Part shown: positions 7,910 to 16,669 of the stretch, one piece after another
Numbering within the stretch: the first letter of the stretch is position 1
How the letters are laid out: the number at the start of each line of letters is the position of its first letter
Source: Roseococcus pinisoli
Lineage (GTDB): Bacteria > Pseudomonadota > Alphaproteobacteria > Acetobacterales > Acetobacteraceae
Length of the DNA: 64,000 nucleotides
NCBI RefSeq assembly: GCF_018413645.1
Contig: NZ_JAHCDA010000001.1
Span: forward strand, 372,001 to 436,000
Direction: 5' to 3'
Translations under genes and position numbers: made by a program
Notes under the pieces: generated by a model
Databases searched by the model: none
The model's input: the letters and a program-made list of their open reading frames with translations, nothing else
Told to the model about the DNA's origin: nothing

Positions 7910-8713
7910 CTAGACGGCCCAGCTCGGCTTCCGCTTTTCCTTGAAGGCCGCGATGCCTTCGGCGGATTCGGGGCTGGAGCCCGTGCGGGCGAAGGCCTTG
8001 GCGCCCTCCTCCGCATAGCTCTCCGGCGCCAACGGGCCGAGCGCGGCCAGCAGGCCCTTGGTCTCGGCGAGCGCGCGGGGCGCGCCCTCCAGGATCAGCG
8101 CCACGCTCTGCGCCACCAGCGCCTCGAGCGCCTCGCGGTCCTCGCCGACCTCATGCACCAGGCCCCAGCGCAGCGCCGTGGCGGCGTCGATGACGCTCGC
8201 CTCCAGCACCAGGCGGGTGGCCTTGGCACGGCCGATCCGCCGGGCGACCCAGGGCAGGATCTGCGCGGGAACCAGCCCGCGCCGGGTCTCGGGCGCTGAG
8301 AAGCGGGCATCCCCGCTCGCGAAGGCGATGTCCGCGCAGCAGACGAAGCCGAGGCCGCCGGCATGCGCCGAGCCCTCGATCGCCGCGATCACCACCTGCG
8401 GCAGCTCGGACAGCTCCTGGTAGCGTGCGCCGATGCGGCGGTTGCGCGTGAGCTGCGCCGCCAGCCGCTCCTCCGGCGTGCCCTGCGCCATCTCCGAGAG
8501 GTCGAGGCCGGCGCAGAAATGCCCGCCGGCCCCGCGCAGCACCACCACGCGGGCCTCCGGATCGGTCCGCAGACCGGCGATGAGCTCGTCGAGCGCCTCG
8601 CCCATGCCGCCGCCGATGGCGTTGCGGCGGGCGGGGCGATTGAGCGTCACATGGACGACCGGCCCTTCGCGGCGAACGAGGACCGGCGGTTCGGCGCCGC
8701 TCACCGCTTCCAC
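7910..8713 (-). CDS. Enoyl-CoA hydratase/isomerase family protein
   Basis: Crotonase-fold enzyme, 267 residues, acting on an acyl-CoA thioester in the cytoplasm. The CoA-binding/oxyanion segments are present: LNRPARRNAIGGGMGEAL near residues 24-41, GAGGHFCAGLDLSEMA near 62-77, and AIEGSAHAGGLGFVCCADI near 110-128. The second catalytic position reads APETRRGLVP, so Glu at the hydratase site is plausible, but the exact reaction (hydratase, isomerase or hydrolase) cannot be fixed. Start codons GTG 8713 and GTG 8704 are both possible; the latter overlaps the rne stop as GTGA, with GGAAG close upstream. Overlap with rne implies co-transcription and translational coupling. Confidence 0.82.
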   Translation of the reverse strand: MEAVSGAEPPVLVRREGPVVHVTLNRPARRNAIGGGMGEALDELIAGLRTDPEARVVVLRGAGGHFCAGLDLSEMAQGTPEERLAAQLTRNRRIGARYQELSELPQVVIAAIEGSAHAGGLGFVCCADIAFASGDARFSAPETRRGLVPAQILPWVARRIGRAKATRLVLEASVIDAATALRWGLVHEVGEDREALEALVAQSVALILEGAPRALAETKGLLAALGPLAPESYAEEGAKAFARTGSSPESAEGIAAFKEKRKPSWAV

Positions 8714-11553
8714 CAGCCACCACGGCGGGGCGCGGCCGCGGCCACTTCCTCAACCGTCTTGGGCAGGATGGCCGGTCCGATCACCACCTCGGCGACCGGC
8801 TCGGGCTGCGGCGCGGCAACGACCGGCGCAGGCTCGGGCGCGGCGGCCACGGGCTCCGGCGCAGCCGCGACCGGCTCGGGGACCGGTGCCGTTTCCGGCG
8901 CGGCCTCGGGGGCCGCAGCCTCGACGATGGCGACGGGCGCGGCCTCGACGGCCGGCGCTTCGACAGGCGCGGCCTCAACCGGCACCGGCTCGGCAGCCAC
9001 GGCCTCGGCAGGGGCCACGACGGCCTCCGACGCGACCGGTGCCTCGGAGACCACCGGGGCCTCCACGGCGCGGCGCGGCGCGAGCGCGGCCTCGGCGGCG
9101 GCCTCGGCCGCCTCCATCACCGCGAGCAGGCTGTCGCCCGTGTTGGAGAAGGGATCCGCCGGCGTGGGCCCGGCATAGGCCGGCGCGGCGGCCTGGGCGG
9201 CAACCGCCGCCTCGGCGGGCGTGCCACGGCGGCGGTTGCCGCCCCGGCTGCCACGGCGGCGAGCGCCGGCGGGAGCCGCCTCTTCCTCGGACTGGGCGGC
9301 CGGCTTCGGCTCGGCCTCGGCCTCCTCCTGGGCGGCGGCGACGGGCTCGCCCTCGGCTGGCGAATCGGCGACGGCCTCGGCCGGAGCCTCCGCTTCACCG
9401 GAAGCCTCGCCCGAACCCTCCTCGCCCTCGGCATCCGACGACGTGCCGTTGCCCGTGCCGTTGCGGCTGCGGCCACGGCCACGGCGGCGGCGCGGACGGC
9501 GTGAGCCCTCGCCCTCGACATTCGCCGCGGCGGCCTCGGGGCTCTCGGCCGTCTCGGCCTCCTCGGCTTCCTCGGTCTCTTCCTCGGCGGCGTAATCCAT
9601 GCGCAGCGCCGCGGGGCGCTCCTCGATCGGCGGCGGCGGGGCCTTGCTGCGCTCGATGCGCGTCTCGGCGCCGTGCAGCGTGTCGTCCGGATCGAAGAGG
9701 ACGGTCACGCCCCACCGGCCTTCAATATCGGCCAGGCGGTCACGCTTCTTGTTCAGCAGGTAGAGGGCGACGGGCGAGGTCACGCGCACCGTGATCTCGG
9801 CGGCGCGGCGCTTGGCGCACTCCTCCTCGACCGCGCGCAGCACGGCCAGCGCGCTGCTCTCGAGGCCCCGGACGGTGCCGCGGCCCAGGCAATGCGGGCA
9901 GGTGACGAAGGTCGTCTCGGCCAGCGACGGGCGCAGCCGCTGCCGCGACAGCTCGAGCAGGCCGAAATGGCTGATGCGGCCGACCTGGATGCGCGCGCGA
10001 TCCGTCCGCAGCGCGTCCTTCATCCGCTTCTCCACCATCGCGTTGTGGCGATTGGAGTCCATGTCGATGAAGTCGATGACGATCAGGCCCGCGAGGTCGC
10101 GCAGGCGAAGCTGCCGGGCGATCTCGTCGGCGGCCTCGAGGTTGGTGCGGAGCGCCGTGTCCTCGATGCTGCGCTCACGCGTCGAGCGGCCGGAGTTCAC
10201 GTCGATGGCGACCAGCGCCTCGGTCTGGTTGATGACGAGGTAGCCGCCCGAGCGGAGCTGGCAGTTCGGCTCGTGCATGGCATCGAGCTGCGCCTCGGCC
10301 TGGTAGCGCGAGAAGAGCGGCACCGTGCCGTCGCGGTACGCCTGGATCTTGCGGGCGTGCTCCGGCATCAGCATGCGCATGAACTCGCGCGCCTGGCTGT
10401 AGGCCTGGTCGCCCTCGACGATGATCTCGTCCATGTCGCGGGCATAGCCGTCGCGGATGGAGCGCTTGATGAGGTCGGCTTCCTCGTAGATCAGCGCCGG
10501 CGCCGTGCTGGCCAGCGTCCGCTCGCGGATGTCGTCCCAGAGGCGCAGCAGGTACTCGCAGTCGCGCTTGATCTCGGGCTTCGGCCGCTGCGCGCCCGCG
10601 GTGCGGACGATGAGCGACATGCCCGACGGCATCTCCAGCTCGTCGATCACCTCGCGCAGGCGGCGGCGGTCGGAGCTGGAGGTGATCTTGCGGGAGACGC
10701 CGCCGCCGCGCGGGCTGTTGGGCATCAGCACGGAGAAGCGGCCGGCCAGCGAGATATAAGTGGTGAGCGCCGCGCCCTTGGTGCCGCGCTCCTCCTTCAC
10801 GACCTGGATGAGGAGGATCTGCCGGCGGCGGATGACCTCCTGGATCTTGTAGTTGCGCAGGAAGCGCGGGGAGGAACGGCGCTCGCGGCGCTCCTCTTCC
10901 CGCTCGGCCTCGGCCTCGCCCTCGGCATCGCCCTCGCTGGCGCCGATGGTCTCGGGCGGCGGGGCGTCGGAGGGGGGAAGAATCTCAACCCGGCTGCCAT
11001 TCTCGTCGTCATTCCCGTCGGAGGCTTCCGCGGCTTCCGGCTGGCCCTGCGATTCGAGCTGGGCGACGATGTCGGCTTCCATCTCCTCGGCGGTGGGCTG
11101 CTCGGAGGTCAGCTCTTCCGGCAGGGCCTCGGGGAGCTCCTCGGCGGGGGCTTCCTCGCCGGCCTCTGCCTTGGCGACGCGCGCGGCCTGGGCGGCGGCG
11201 CGGGCGGCCTGGGCCTGCGCCCGGCGCTCCTCGTCGCGGGCCTCGGCCTCGGCTTCCTCGCGGGCCTCGGCCTCCTGGGCCTCGATCAGCCGCTGACGGT
11301 CGGCGACGGGGATCTGGTAATAATCGGGGTGGATTTCGCCGAAGGCCAGGAAGCCGTGGCGGTTGCCGCCGTATTCCACGAAGGCGGCCTGGAGGCTCGG
11401 CTCCACGCGGACGACGCGGGCGAGATAGATATTACCCTTGAGAGGCAGCCGGTTGGCGGCCTCCAGGTCGAATTCATCGACGCGATGGCCGTCCATCACG
11501 ACCACCCGGGTCTCTTCCGGGTGTGCCGCATCGATCAACATGCGCTTGGTCAT
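8701..11553 (-). CDS. rne: Ribonuclease E
   Basis: Endoribonuclease that starts mRNA decay and processes rRNA and tRNA precursors, 950 residues from ATG 11553 (MTKRMLIDAAHPEETRVVVM). The S1 RNA-binding domain (VKGNIYLARV-like LKGNIYLARVVRVEPSLQAA) is interrupted after about residue 85 by a Glu/Ala-rich acidic insert of roughly 150 residues, as in other alphaproteobacteria. It resumes with FLRNYKIQEVIRRRQ. The 5'-sensor/RNase H and DNase I-like regions follow, with AIDVNSGRSTRERSIEDTAL and LIVIDFIDM (catalytic Asp residues) and the Zn-link TCPHCLGRG. The C-terminal 300 residues are Pro/Ala/Glu-rich with Arg-rich islands (SRRPRRRRGRGRSRN) and end GGWWKR, as expected for a degradosome scaffold. 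It is divergent from a cell-wall amidase gene, a familiar alphaproteobacterial order. Confidence 0.95.
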   Translation of the reverse strand: MTKRMLIDAAHPEETRVVVMDGHRVDEFDLEAANRLPLKGNIYLARVVRVEPSLQAAFVEYGGNRHGFLAFGEIHPDYYQIPVADRQRLIEAQEAEAREEAEAEARDEERRAQAQAARAAAQAARVAKAEAGEEAPAEELPEALPEELTSEQPTAEEMEADIVAQLESQGQPEAAEASDGNDDENGSRVEILPPSDAPPPETIGASEGDAEGEAEAEREEERRERRSSPRFLRNYKIQEVIRRRQILLIQVVKEERGTKGAALTTYISLAGRFSVLMPNSPRGGGVSRKITSSSDRRRLREVIDELEMPSGMSLIVRTAGAQRPKPEIKRDCEYLLRLWDDIRERTLASTAPALIYEEADLIKRSIRDGYARDMDEIIVEGDQAYSQAREFMRMLMPEHARKIQAYRDGTVPLFSRYQAEAQLDAMHEPNCQLRSGGYLVINQTEALVAIDVNSGRSTRERSIEDTALRTNLEAADEIARQLRLRDLAGLIVIDFIDMDSNRHNAMVEKRMKDALRTDRARIQVGRISHFGLLELSRQRLRPSLAETTFVTCPHCLGRGTVRGLESSALAVLRAVEEECAKRRAAEITVRVTSPVALYLLNKKRDRLADIEGRWGVTVLFDPDDTLHGAETRIERSKAPPPPIEERPAALRMDYAAEEETEEAEEAETAESPEAAAANVEGEGSRRPRRRRGRGRSRNGTGNGTSSDAEGEEGSGEASGEAEAPAEAVADSPAEGEPVAAAQEEAEAEPKPAAQSEEEAAPAGARRRGSRGGNRRRGTPAEAAVAAQAAAPAYAGPTPADPFSNTGDSLLAVMEAAEAAAEAALAPRRAVEAPVVSEAPVASEAVVAPAEAVAAEPVPVEAAPVEAPAVEAAPVAIVEAAAPEAAPETAPVPEPVAAAPEPVAAAPEPAPVVAAPQPEPVAEVVIGPAILPKTVEEVAAAAPRRGGWWKR

Positions 11554-12172
11554 GTGAGGAAAACTCCGCACCGCGGTGGGGCATGGGAGCACCCGGCCGG
11601 CGGCGGAAAAGGTGTGTGGATTCCGGGTGCGGGCCGATGGGCGGCGATGTCCGTGACATGCGCTTGCGTCCTCACTCGGGGGCGCGGAAGCCCTTGTCCT
11701 GCGCCGCTCAGGCGGTCTGCAGGCAACGGGGCGTCGCGCCCAATGGCTCACCCCCACGGATGTGCGCCCTACGCGGGCGGACGATATTGCGGCAGACTGG
11801 ACAAGCATCTCGGCAGGGCCAGCCTGCACCGCGGGCGCGCCGGCGGAACCGGAGGGCCCTTTCTTCGAAGCGCCTCCCCCGGAATTTCCGTTGGGGGGCG
11901 TCCATCCGGCGGACCACGACCAGGGCGTGGCGCGCTAAAGCCGCACCGCTCGCCCCTGTTCCGCCCGCAGCACCTATCGCTGGGGCCTTAAAAGCATAAG
12001 CGTCCCTGCGCGCTGTCACAAGGCATGCTGTGGAAAAGCCACAGGATGACGTCACGATCCCGATACATTTCGGGGCGCCCGACCCCGGGATTGCCTATTT
12101 AGGAAGCACTTCCTCTGGCTTTTCGGGCCTCCCGGGACTAGGTTCCGGGCACCGCGATGGGGGTTGCGGCCT
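11554..12172. other. 619-base divergent region between rne and the amidase gene
   Basis: No convincing gene. Most of it would be the long 5' leader of rne, where RNase E often controls its own message. A perfect small hairpin CTGTGG-AAAAG-CCACAG lies at 12028-12044, next to the palindrome TGACGTCA. The part nearest the amidase start is less GC-rich (CCTATTTAGGAAG) and probably holds that promoter. No -35/-10 pair could be fixed. Confidence 0.4.
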
Positions 12173-12988
12173 ATGAGGGGGATTGATCGCAGAGCGTTGC
12201 TTCTGGCGCTGGCCGGCCTGGCCGCCGCACCGGATGCTGACGCCCAGACTTCGGCCAACCGGCGCCGGCCACCGCCGCCGCGCCCGGCCGCGCGCCTGCC
12301 GCTGGTGGTTCTCGATCCGGGACATGGCGGGGCGGATCCGGGCGCGATCGGCGCCAACGGCACGCTCGAGAAGCGCGTCACCCTGCCGCTGGCGCTGGAG
12401 CTCAAGCGCCGGCTGGAGGCGGGCGGCCGCTGCCGCGTGGCGCTGACCCGCAGCAGCGACGTCTTCGTCCCGCTCGCCCGCCGGGTCGACATCGCGCGCA
12501 GCCGCGAGGCGGCGCTGCTCCTTTCCATCCATGCCGATGCCGTGCCCGCCGGGCAGGCGCGCTCCCTGCGGGGGGCCTCCGTCTATACCGGGGCCGAATC
12601 CGCCACGGATTCGCTCTCGGCCGCGCTCGCCCGGCGCGAGAACCTGGCGGACCGCGCCGGCGGTCTGCGGCTGCCCTCCGTCTCGCCCGAGGTCCAGCGC
12701 ATCCTGCTCAGCCTCATGCGGCAGGAGACCCGCGCGGGGTCCGAGCGGCTGGCGCGGCTGGCGGTGAACGCCCTGGACGGCGAGGTCCTGCTGCTGAACA
12801 CCCCGCTGCGCCGCGCCCAGTTCGTGGTGCTGAAATCGCCGGATGTGCCCTCCGCCCTCGTGGAATGCGGCTTCATCTCCAATCCGCGCGACGAAGCTCT
12901 GTTGCGCCGGGCCGACCACCGCGCGAAGGTGGCCGCTGCCTTGACCGAAGCCGTCCACGGCTTCATCGGTCGGCGCAGTTCGGCCTGA
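12173..12988 (+). CDS. N-acetylmuramoyl-L-alanine amidase (Amidase_3)
   Basis: Zinc amidase that cleaves the bond between MurNAc and the stem peptide and helps separate daughter cells, 271 residues. The N-terminus RGIDRRALLLALAGLAAAP has a twin-arginine-like export signal, then a proline-rich linker (RRRPPPPRPAARLP). The catalytic domain shows VVLDPGHGGADPGAIG (Zn His), the Zn Glu in NGTLEKRVTL, SIHADAVP (Zn His) and the C-terminal catalytic Glu in LVECGFISN. ATG 12173 is preferred over a TTG three codons earlier. No AMIN domain is present, which is usual for short alphaproteobacterial forms. Unlike in many relatives, no PBP1a gene follows; a solute receptor gene starts 50 bases later. Confidence 0.88.
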   Translation: MRGIDRRALLLALAGLAAAPDADAQTSANRRRPPPPRPAARLPLVVLDPGHGGADPGAIGANGTLEKRVTLPLALELKRRLEAGGRCRVALTRSSDVFVPLARRVDIARSREAALLLSIHADAVPAGQARSLRGASVYTGAESATDSLSAALARRENLADRAGGLRLPSVSPEVQRILLSLMRQETRAGSERLARLAVNALDGEVLLLNTPLRRAQFVVLKSPDVPSALVECGFISNPRDEALLRRADHRAKVAAALTEAVHGFIGRRSSA

Positions 12989-13038
12989 CCCTCCCCGACG
13001 GGAGGATCATTCCCAATACGATCCGGAGGCTTCCCGAA

Positions 13039-14631
13039 TTGGCTACATCCCTCAGCCGCCGCGCCCTGGGCGCTGCCGCCGTCTCCAGCGCCCTGGCCAC
13101 CCAGGCCGTGGCGCAATCGCAAACCAACCGCACCCTGACGATCGCCACCGGCGGCTCGATCACCTCGGTCGACCCGCATTTCTTCAACGCGGCGCCCAAT
13201 TCCTCGCTGGCGCTGCATATCTTCGAGGCGCTGGTCCAGCGCACGCCGGATGCGAAGTTCGTCCCCGGCCTCGCCACCTCCTGGCGCGTGATCGAGCCCA
13301 CGCTGTGGGAATTCAAGCTGCGCGAGAACGTGAAGTGGCATGACGGCCGGCCCTTCACCGCCGAGGACGTCGCCTTCACCTATGGCCGCGCGCCCAATGT
13401 GCCCAACAGCCCGGGCGGCTTCGGCGGCTTCCTGCGCAGCCTCAAGCAGATCGAGATCGTCGATCCGCTGACTATGCGCTTCCATACCCACGCGCCCAAC
13501 CCGATCCTGCCGACTGACCTCGCGGCCATCTTCATCGTGTCCAAGCATGCCGGCGAGGGCGCGGGGACCGAGGACTACAACAGCGGCAAGGCCGCGATCG
13601 GCACCGGCCCCTACAAGTTCGTCAGCTACCAGCCGAACAACCGCACCGAGCTCGTCCGCAACGACGACTACTGGGGCGGGCGCGAGCCCTGGTCCGCGGT
13701 CTCCTACCGCTTCATCGCCAATGACGCCGCGCGTTCCGCCGCCCTGCTCTCGGGCGACATCGACATGATCGACCAGGTCGCCAGCAGCGACCTCGCCCGC
13801 CTGACGCGCGAGCCGCGCACCAGCGTGCATGAGACCGTCGGCCTGCGCTGCGCCTATCTGATGGCGGACTTCTCGCGTGACGGAAACGTGCCCTTCGTCA
13901 CCGACAACAATGGCCAGCCGCTGGCGCAGAACCCCTTCAAGGATGTCCGCGTCCGCCAGGCGCTGACGAGCATCATCAACCGCCAGAACATCGCCGAGCG
14001 CGTGATGGAGGGCCAGGCCACTGCCACCAACCAGTGGCTGCCCCCGGGCACCTTCGGCTACGCGCCCGACGTGACGGTTCCCGTGCCCAATGTGGAGCAT
14101 TCACGTCGCCTGCTGGCCGAGGCCGGCTTCCCCAACGGCTTCAAGCTGACGCTGCACACGCCGAACGACCGCTTCCCGAACGACAGCCGCATCGCGCAGG
14201 CCGTCGCGCAGTTCTGGACGCGCATCGGCGTGCAGACGCAGGTCGAGGCCGTGCCCTGGGCCAGCTTCTCCGGCCGCAGCAACCGCCAGGACTTCGCCAT
14301 CCGCCTGACGAGCTGGGGCAGCACCACGGCCGAGGCCGGCTACATGCTGACCAACATCATGATGACCTACAGCCGCGAGAACCGGACGGGCGCCAGCAAT
14401 TCGGGCCGCTTCTCCTCGCCCGAGCTGGATCGGATGACCAACGAGGCGGTCGCCATCATCGACAATACGGCGCGCGAGAAGGCGCTGCAGGATCTGGTGC
14501 GCTGGGTGAGCCGCGAAGTGCCGATCATCCCGCTGATCCAGCTCAATCACACCTGGGCCACGCGCCGCGGCCTGACCTACACCGCGCGCATGGACGAGCG
14601 GACGATCGCCATGGGCGTCCGCCCGGCCTGA
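13039..14631 (+). CDS. ABC transporter substrate-binding protein, family 5 (copy 1 of 3)
   Basis: Periplasmic DppA/OppA-type receptor, 530 residues, likely for peptides or similar solutes. The start is TTG 13039, with GGAGG nine bases upstream. It yields MATSLSRRALGAAAVSSALA, a Tat-like signal cleaved near AVAQ. Family hallmarks are LTIATGGSITSVDPHFFN at the mature N-terminus, LRENVKWHDGRPFTAEDVAF, GTGPYKFVSYQPNN and the C-terminal VPIIPLIQLNHTWATRRGLT. It is the first of three near-identical tandem paralogues, each with its own ribosome-binding site and a terminator-like hairpin between. No permease or ATPase genes are linked, so the partner subunits must be elsewhere. Confidence 0.9.
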   Translation: MATSLSRRALGAAAVSSALATQAVAQSQTNRTLTIATGGSITSVDPHFFNAAPNSSLALHIFEALVQRTPDAKFVPGLATSWRVIEPTLWEFKLRENVKWHDGRPFTAEDVAFTYGRAPNVPNSPGGFGGFLRSLKQIEIVDPLTMRFHTHAPNPILPTDLAAIFIVSKHAGEGAGTEDYNSGKAAIGTGPYKFVSYQPNNRTELVRNDDYWGGREPWSAVSYRFIANDAARSAALLSGDIDMIDQVASSDLARLTREPRTSVHETVGLRCAYLMADFSRDGNVPFVTDNNGQPLAQNPFKDVRVRQALTSIINRQNIAERVMEGQATATNQWLPPGTFGYAPDVTVPVPNVEHSRRLLAEAGFPNGFKLTLHTPNDRFPNDSRIAQAVAQFWTRIGVQTQVEAVPWASFSGRSNRQDFAIRLTSWGSTTAEAGYMLTNIMMTYSRENRTGASNSGRFSSPELDRMTNEAVAIIDNTAREKALQDLVRWVSREVPIIPLIQLNHTWATRRGLTYTARMDERTIAMGVRPA

Positions 14632-14637
14632 CAAAAA

Positions 14638-14658
14638 GAGGGGCCCCAAGGGCCCCTC
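14638..14658 (+). terminator. Terminator-like hairpin after receptor copy 1
   Basis: GAGGGGCCC (14638-14646), loop CAA, GGGCCCCTC (14650-14658): a perfect nine-base stem just after the stop codon, preceded by AAAAA and followed by CTTCGCCTT. The weak T-content after the stem lowers certainty. Confidence 0.6.
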
Positions 14659-14852
14659 CTTCGCCTTCGGCGGGGACCCCGCGTTCCCGCAATTCCGTGC
14701 GACAGAAACTGTTGCGCCGGGCCCTTTGCCGCGCAAAGCTGGCCCAGGCCTCGATCCAGGACGTCCACGGTCATCAAGACCGGCGCAGATCGGCCCGCCG
14801 CTCCCGGCAGGAGCGGCAACCTCATAAAAACGTCCGTCCGGAGGAATTTCCC

Positions 14853-16445
14853 ATCCCTATCCGTCTCAGCCGCCGCGCGCTCGGCGCCGCCGCCGTTTCC
14901 AGCGCCCTGGCCACTCAGGCCGTGGCGCAGTCGCAGTCCGAACGCAGCCTGACGATCGCCACCGGCGGCTCGATCACCGCGATCGATCCGCACTTCTTCA
15001 ACGCCACGCCCAACTCGGCGCTCGCGGTGCATATCTTCGAGGCGCTGGTCCAGCGCACGCCGGACGTGAAGTTCGTCCCCGGCCTCGCCACTTCCTGGCG
15101 CGTGATCGAGCCCACGCTGTGGGAATTCAAGCTGCGCGAAAACGTGAAGTGGCATGACGGCCGGCCGTTCACCGCCGAGGACGTCGCCTTCACCTATGCC
15201 CGCGCGCCGGACGTGCCGAACAGCCCGGGCGGCTTCGGCGGCTACCTCCGCAGCATCAAGCGCGTCGAGATCGTCGATCCGCTGACCGTGCGCCTGCATA
15301 CCCACGCGCCCAACCCGATCCTGTCGACCGACCTCGCCTCGATCTTCATCGTCGCCAAGCACGCGGCCGAGGGTGCCACCACCGAGGACTACAACAGCGG
15401 CAAGGCGGCGATCGGCACCGGCCCCTACAAGCTCGTCAGCTACCAGCCGAACAACCGCACGGAGCTCGTGCGCAACGACGACTATTGGGGTGAGCGCGAG
15501 CCCTGGGCCCGCGTCTCCTACCGCTTCATCGCGAGCCCCGCCGCGCGCTCGGCCGCCCTGCTCTCGGGCGATGTCGACATGATCGACCAGGTCGCCAGCA
15601 GCGATCTCGCCCGCTTCAGGCGGGAGCCGCGCACCAGCGTGCACGAGACGGTGGGCCTGCGCTGCGTCTACCTGATGGCGGACTTCTCGCGTGACGGAAA
15701 CCTGCCTTTCGTCACCGACAACAACGGCCAGCCGCTGCCGCAGAATCCCTTCAAGGATGTCCGCGTCCGCCAGGCGCTGACGAGCATCATCAACCGTCAG
15801 AACATCGCCGAGCGCGTGATGGAGGGCCAGGCCACCGCCACCAACCAATGGCTGCCGCCCGGCGTCTTCAGCCACACGCCTGATGTGGCCGTGCCGGTGC
15901 CCAATGTGGAGCATTCGCGCCGCCTGCTGGCCGAGGCCGGCTATCCGAACGGCTTCAAGCTCGTCCTGCATACGCCGAACGACCGTTTCCCGAATGACAG
16001 CCGCATCGCGCAGGCCGTCGCGCAGTTCTGGACGCGCATCGGCGTGCAGACGCAGGTCGAGGCCGTGCCCTGGGCGAACTTCTCCGCCCGCAGCAACCGC
16101 CAGGACTACGCCATGCGCCTGAACAGCTGGGGCAGCGTGACCGGCGAGGCCAGCTTCATGATCTCCAACGTCATGATGACCTATGACCGCGAGAAGCGGA
16201 CGGGCGCCAGCAATGCCGGCCGCTTCTCCTCCGCCGAGCTGGACCAGCTGACCAACGCCGCCGCCTCGAACGTGGACAACGCCGCCCGGGAGCGCGGCCT
16301 GCAGGATCTGGTGCGCTGGGTGGCGCGCGAGGTGCCGGTCATGCCGCTGATCCAGCTCAACCACACCTGGGCCACGCGTCGCGGCCTGACCTATACCGCG
16401 CGCATGGACGAGCGGACCGTCGCGATGAACGTCCGCCCGGCCTGA
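14853..16445 (+). CDS. ABC transporter substrate-binding protein, family 5 (copy 2 of 3), apparent ATC start
   Basis: Second tandem DppA/OppA-type receptor, 530 residues, nearly identical to copy 1 (LTIATGGSITAIDPHFFN, LRENVKWHDGRPFTAEDVAF, GTGPYKLVSYQPNN). No ATG, GTG or TTG occurs in frame near the signal peptide. GGAGG (14840-14844) lies exactly eight bases before ATC 14853, giving (M)PIRLSRRALGAAAVSSALA, which aligns residue for residue with copy 1. An internal GTG at the AVAQ cleavage site would delete the whole signal peptide and lacks a ribosome-binding site. Initiation at ATC is therefore the best reading, though unusual. Ligand unknown; no transporter subunits nearby. Confidence 0.85.
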   Translation: MPIRLSRRALGAAAVSSALATQAVAQSQSERSLTIATGGSITAIDPHFFNATPNSALAVHIFEALVQRTPDVKFVPGLATSWRVIEPTLWEFKLRENVKWHDGRPFTAEDVAFTYARAPDVPNSPGGFGGYLRSIKRVEIVDPLTVRLHTHAPNPILSTDLASIFIVAKHAAEGATTEDYNSGKAAIGTGPYKLVSYQPNNRTELVRNDDYWGEREPWARVSYRFIASPAARSAALLSGDVDMIDQVASSDLARFRREPRTSVHETVGLRCVYLMADFSRDGNLPFVTDNNGQPLPQNPFKDVRVRQALTSIINRQNIAERVMEGQATATNQWLPPGVFSHTPDVAVPVPNVEHSRRLLAEAGYPNGFKLVLHTPNDRFPNDSRIAQAVAQFWTRIGVQTQVEAVPWANFSARSNRQDYAMRLNSWGSVTGEASFMISNVMMTYDREKRTGASNAGRFSSAELDQLTNAAASNVDNAARERGLQDLVRWVAREVPVMPLIQLNHTWATRRGLTYTARMDERTVAMNVRPA

Positions 16446-16452
16446 GCCTGAT

Positions 16453-16478
16453 CGGGAAGGGGCGCAGACCCCTTCCCG
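16453..16478 (+). terminator. Rho-independent terminator after receptor copy 2
   Basis: CGGGAAGGGG (16453-16462), loop CGCAGA, CCCCTTCCCG (16469-16478), then TTTCGTT. A perfect ten-base stem right after the stop codon with a T-rich tail. Confidence 0.82.
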
Positions 16479-16481
16479 TTT

Positions 16482-16509
16482 CGTTGCGGTCCGCGCATGG
16501 ACCGCAACG
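16482..16509 (+). other. Second perfect inverted repeat, directly behind the terminator
   Basis: CGTTGCGGTCC (16482-16492), loop GCGCAT, GGACCGCAACG (16499-16509): eleven perfect pairs, four bases after the preceding terminator stem. It has no T-run of its own. It may be a backup terminator, an RNA stability element, or an operator for copy 3. Confidence 0.6.
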
Positions 16510-16669
16510 TTCCTCCGGGTATTTGTCGCGTTTCGGTTGCGTCGCCTCCGGGCGCGCGCGAAGCTCGCGGCGCGGTTGATCCTGCCCCAAGGCGAAGAAG
16601 TCGCCAGGCATGGATCGGCCTGACGCTCCCTGAGCGTCGCCGCCAAATGCCTGCCCGGAGGAAGCAACC

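Noticed and set aside
9673-11991. 772-codon open frame antisense to rne
   Set aside because: The product is compositionally biased with no domain, while the opposite strand encodes a complete RNase E.
14577-16667. 696-codon minus-strand frame over the receptor array
   Set aside because: Mirror frame of the tandem receptors; its apparent internal repetition only reflects the gene repeats.
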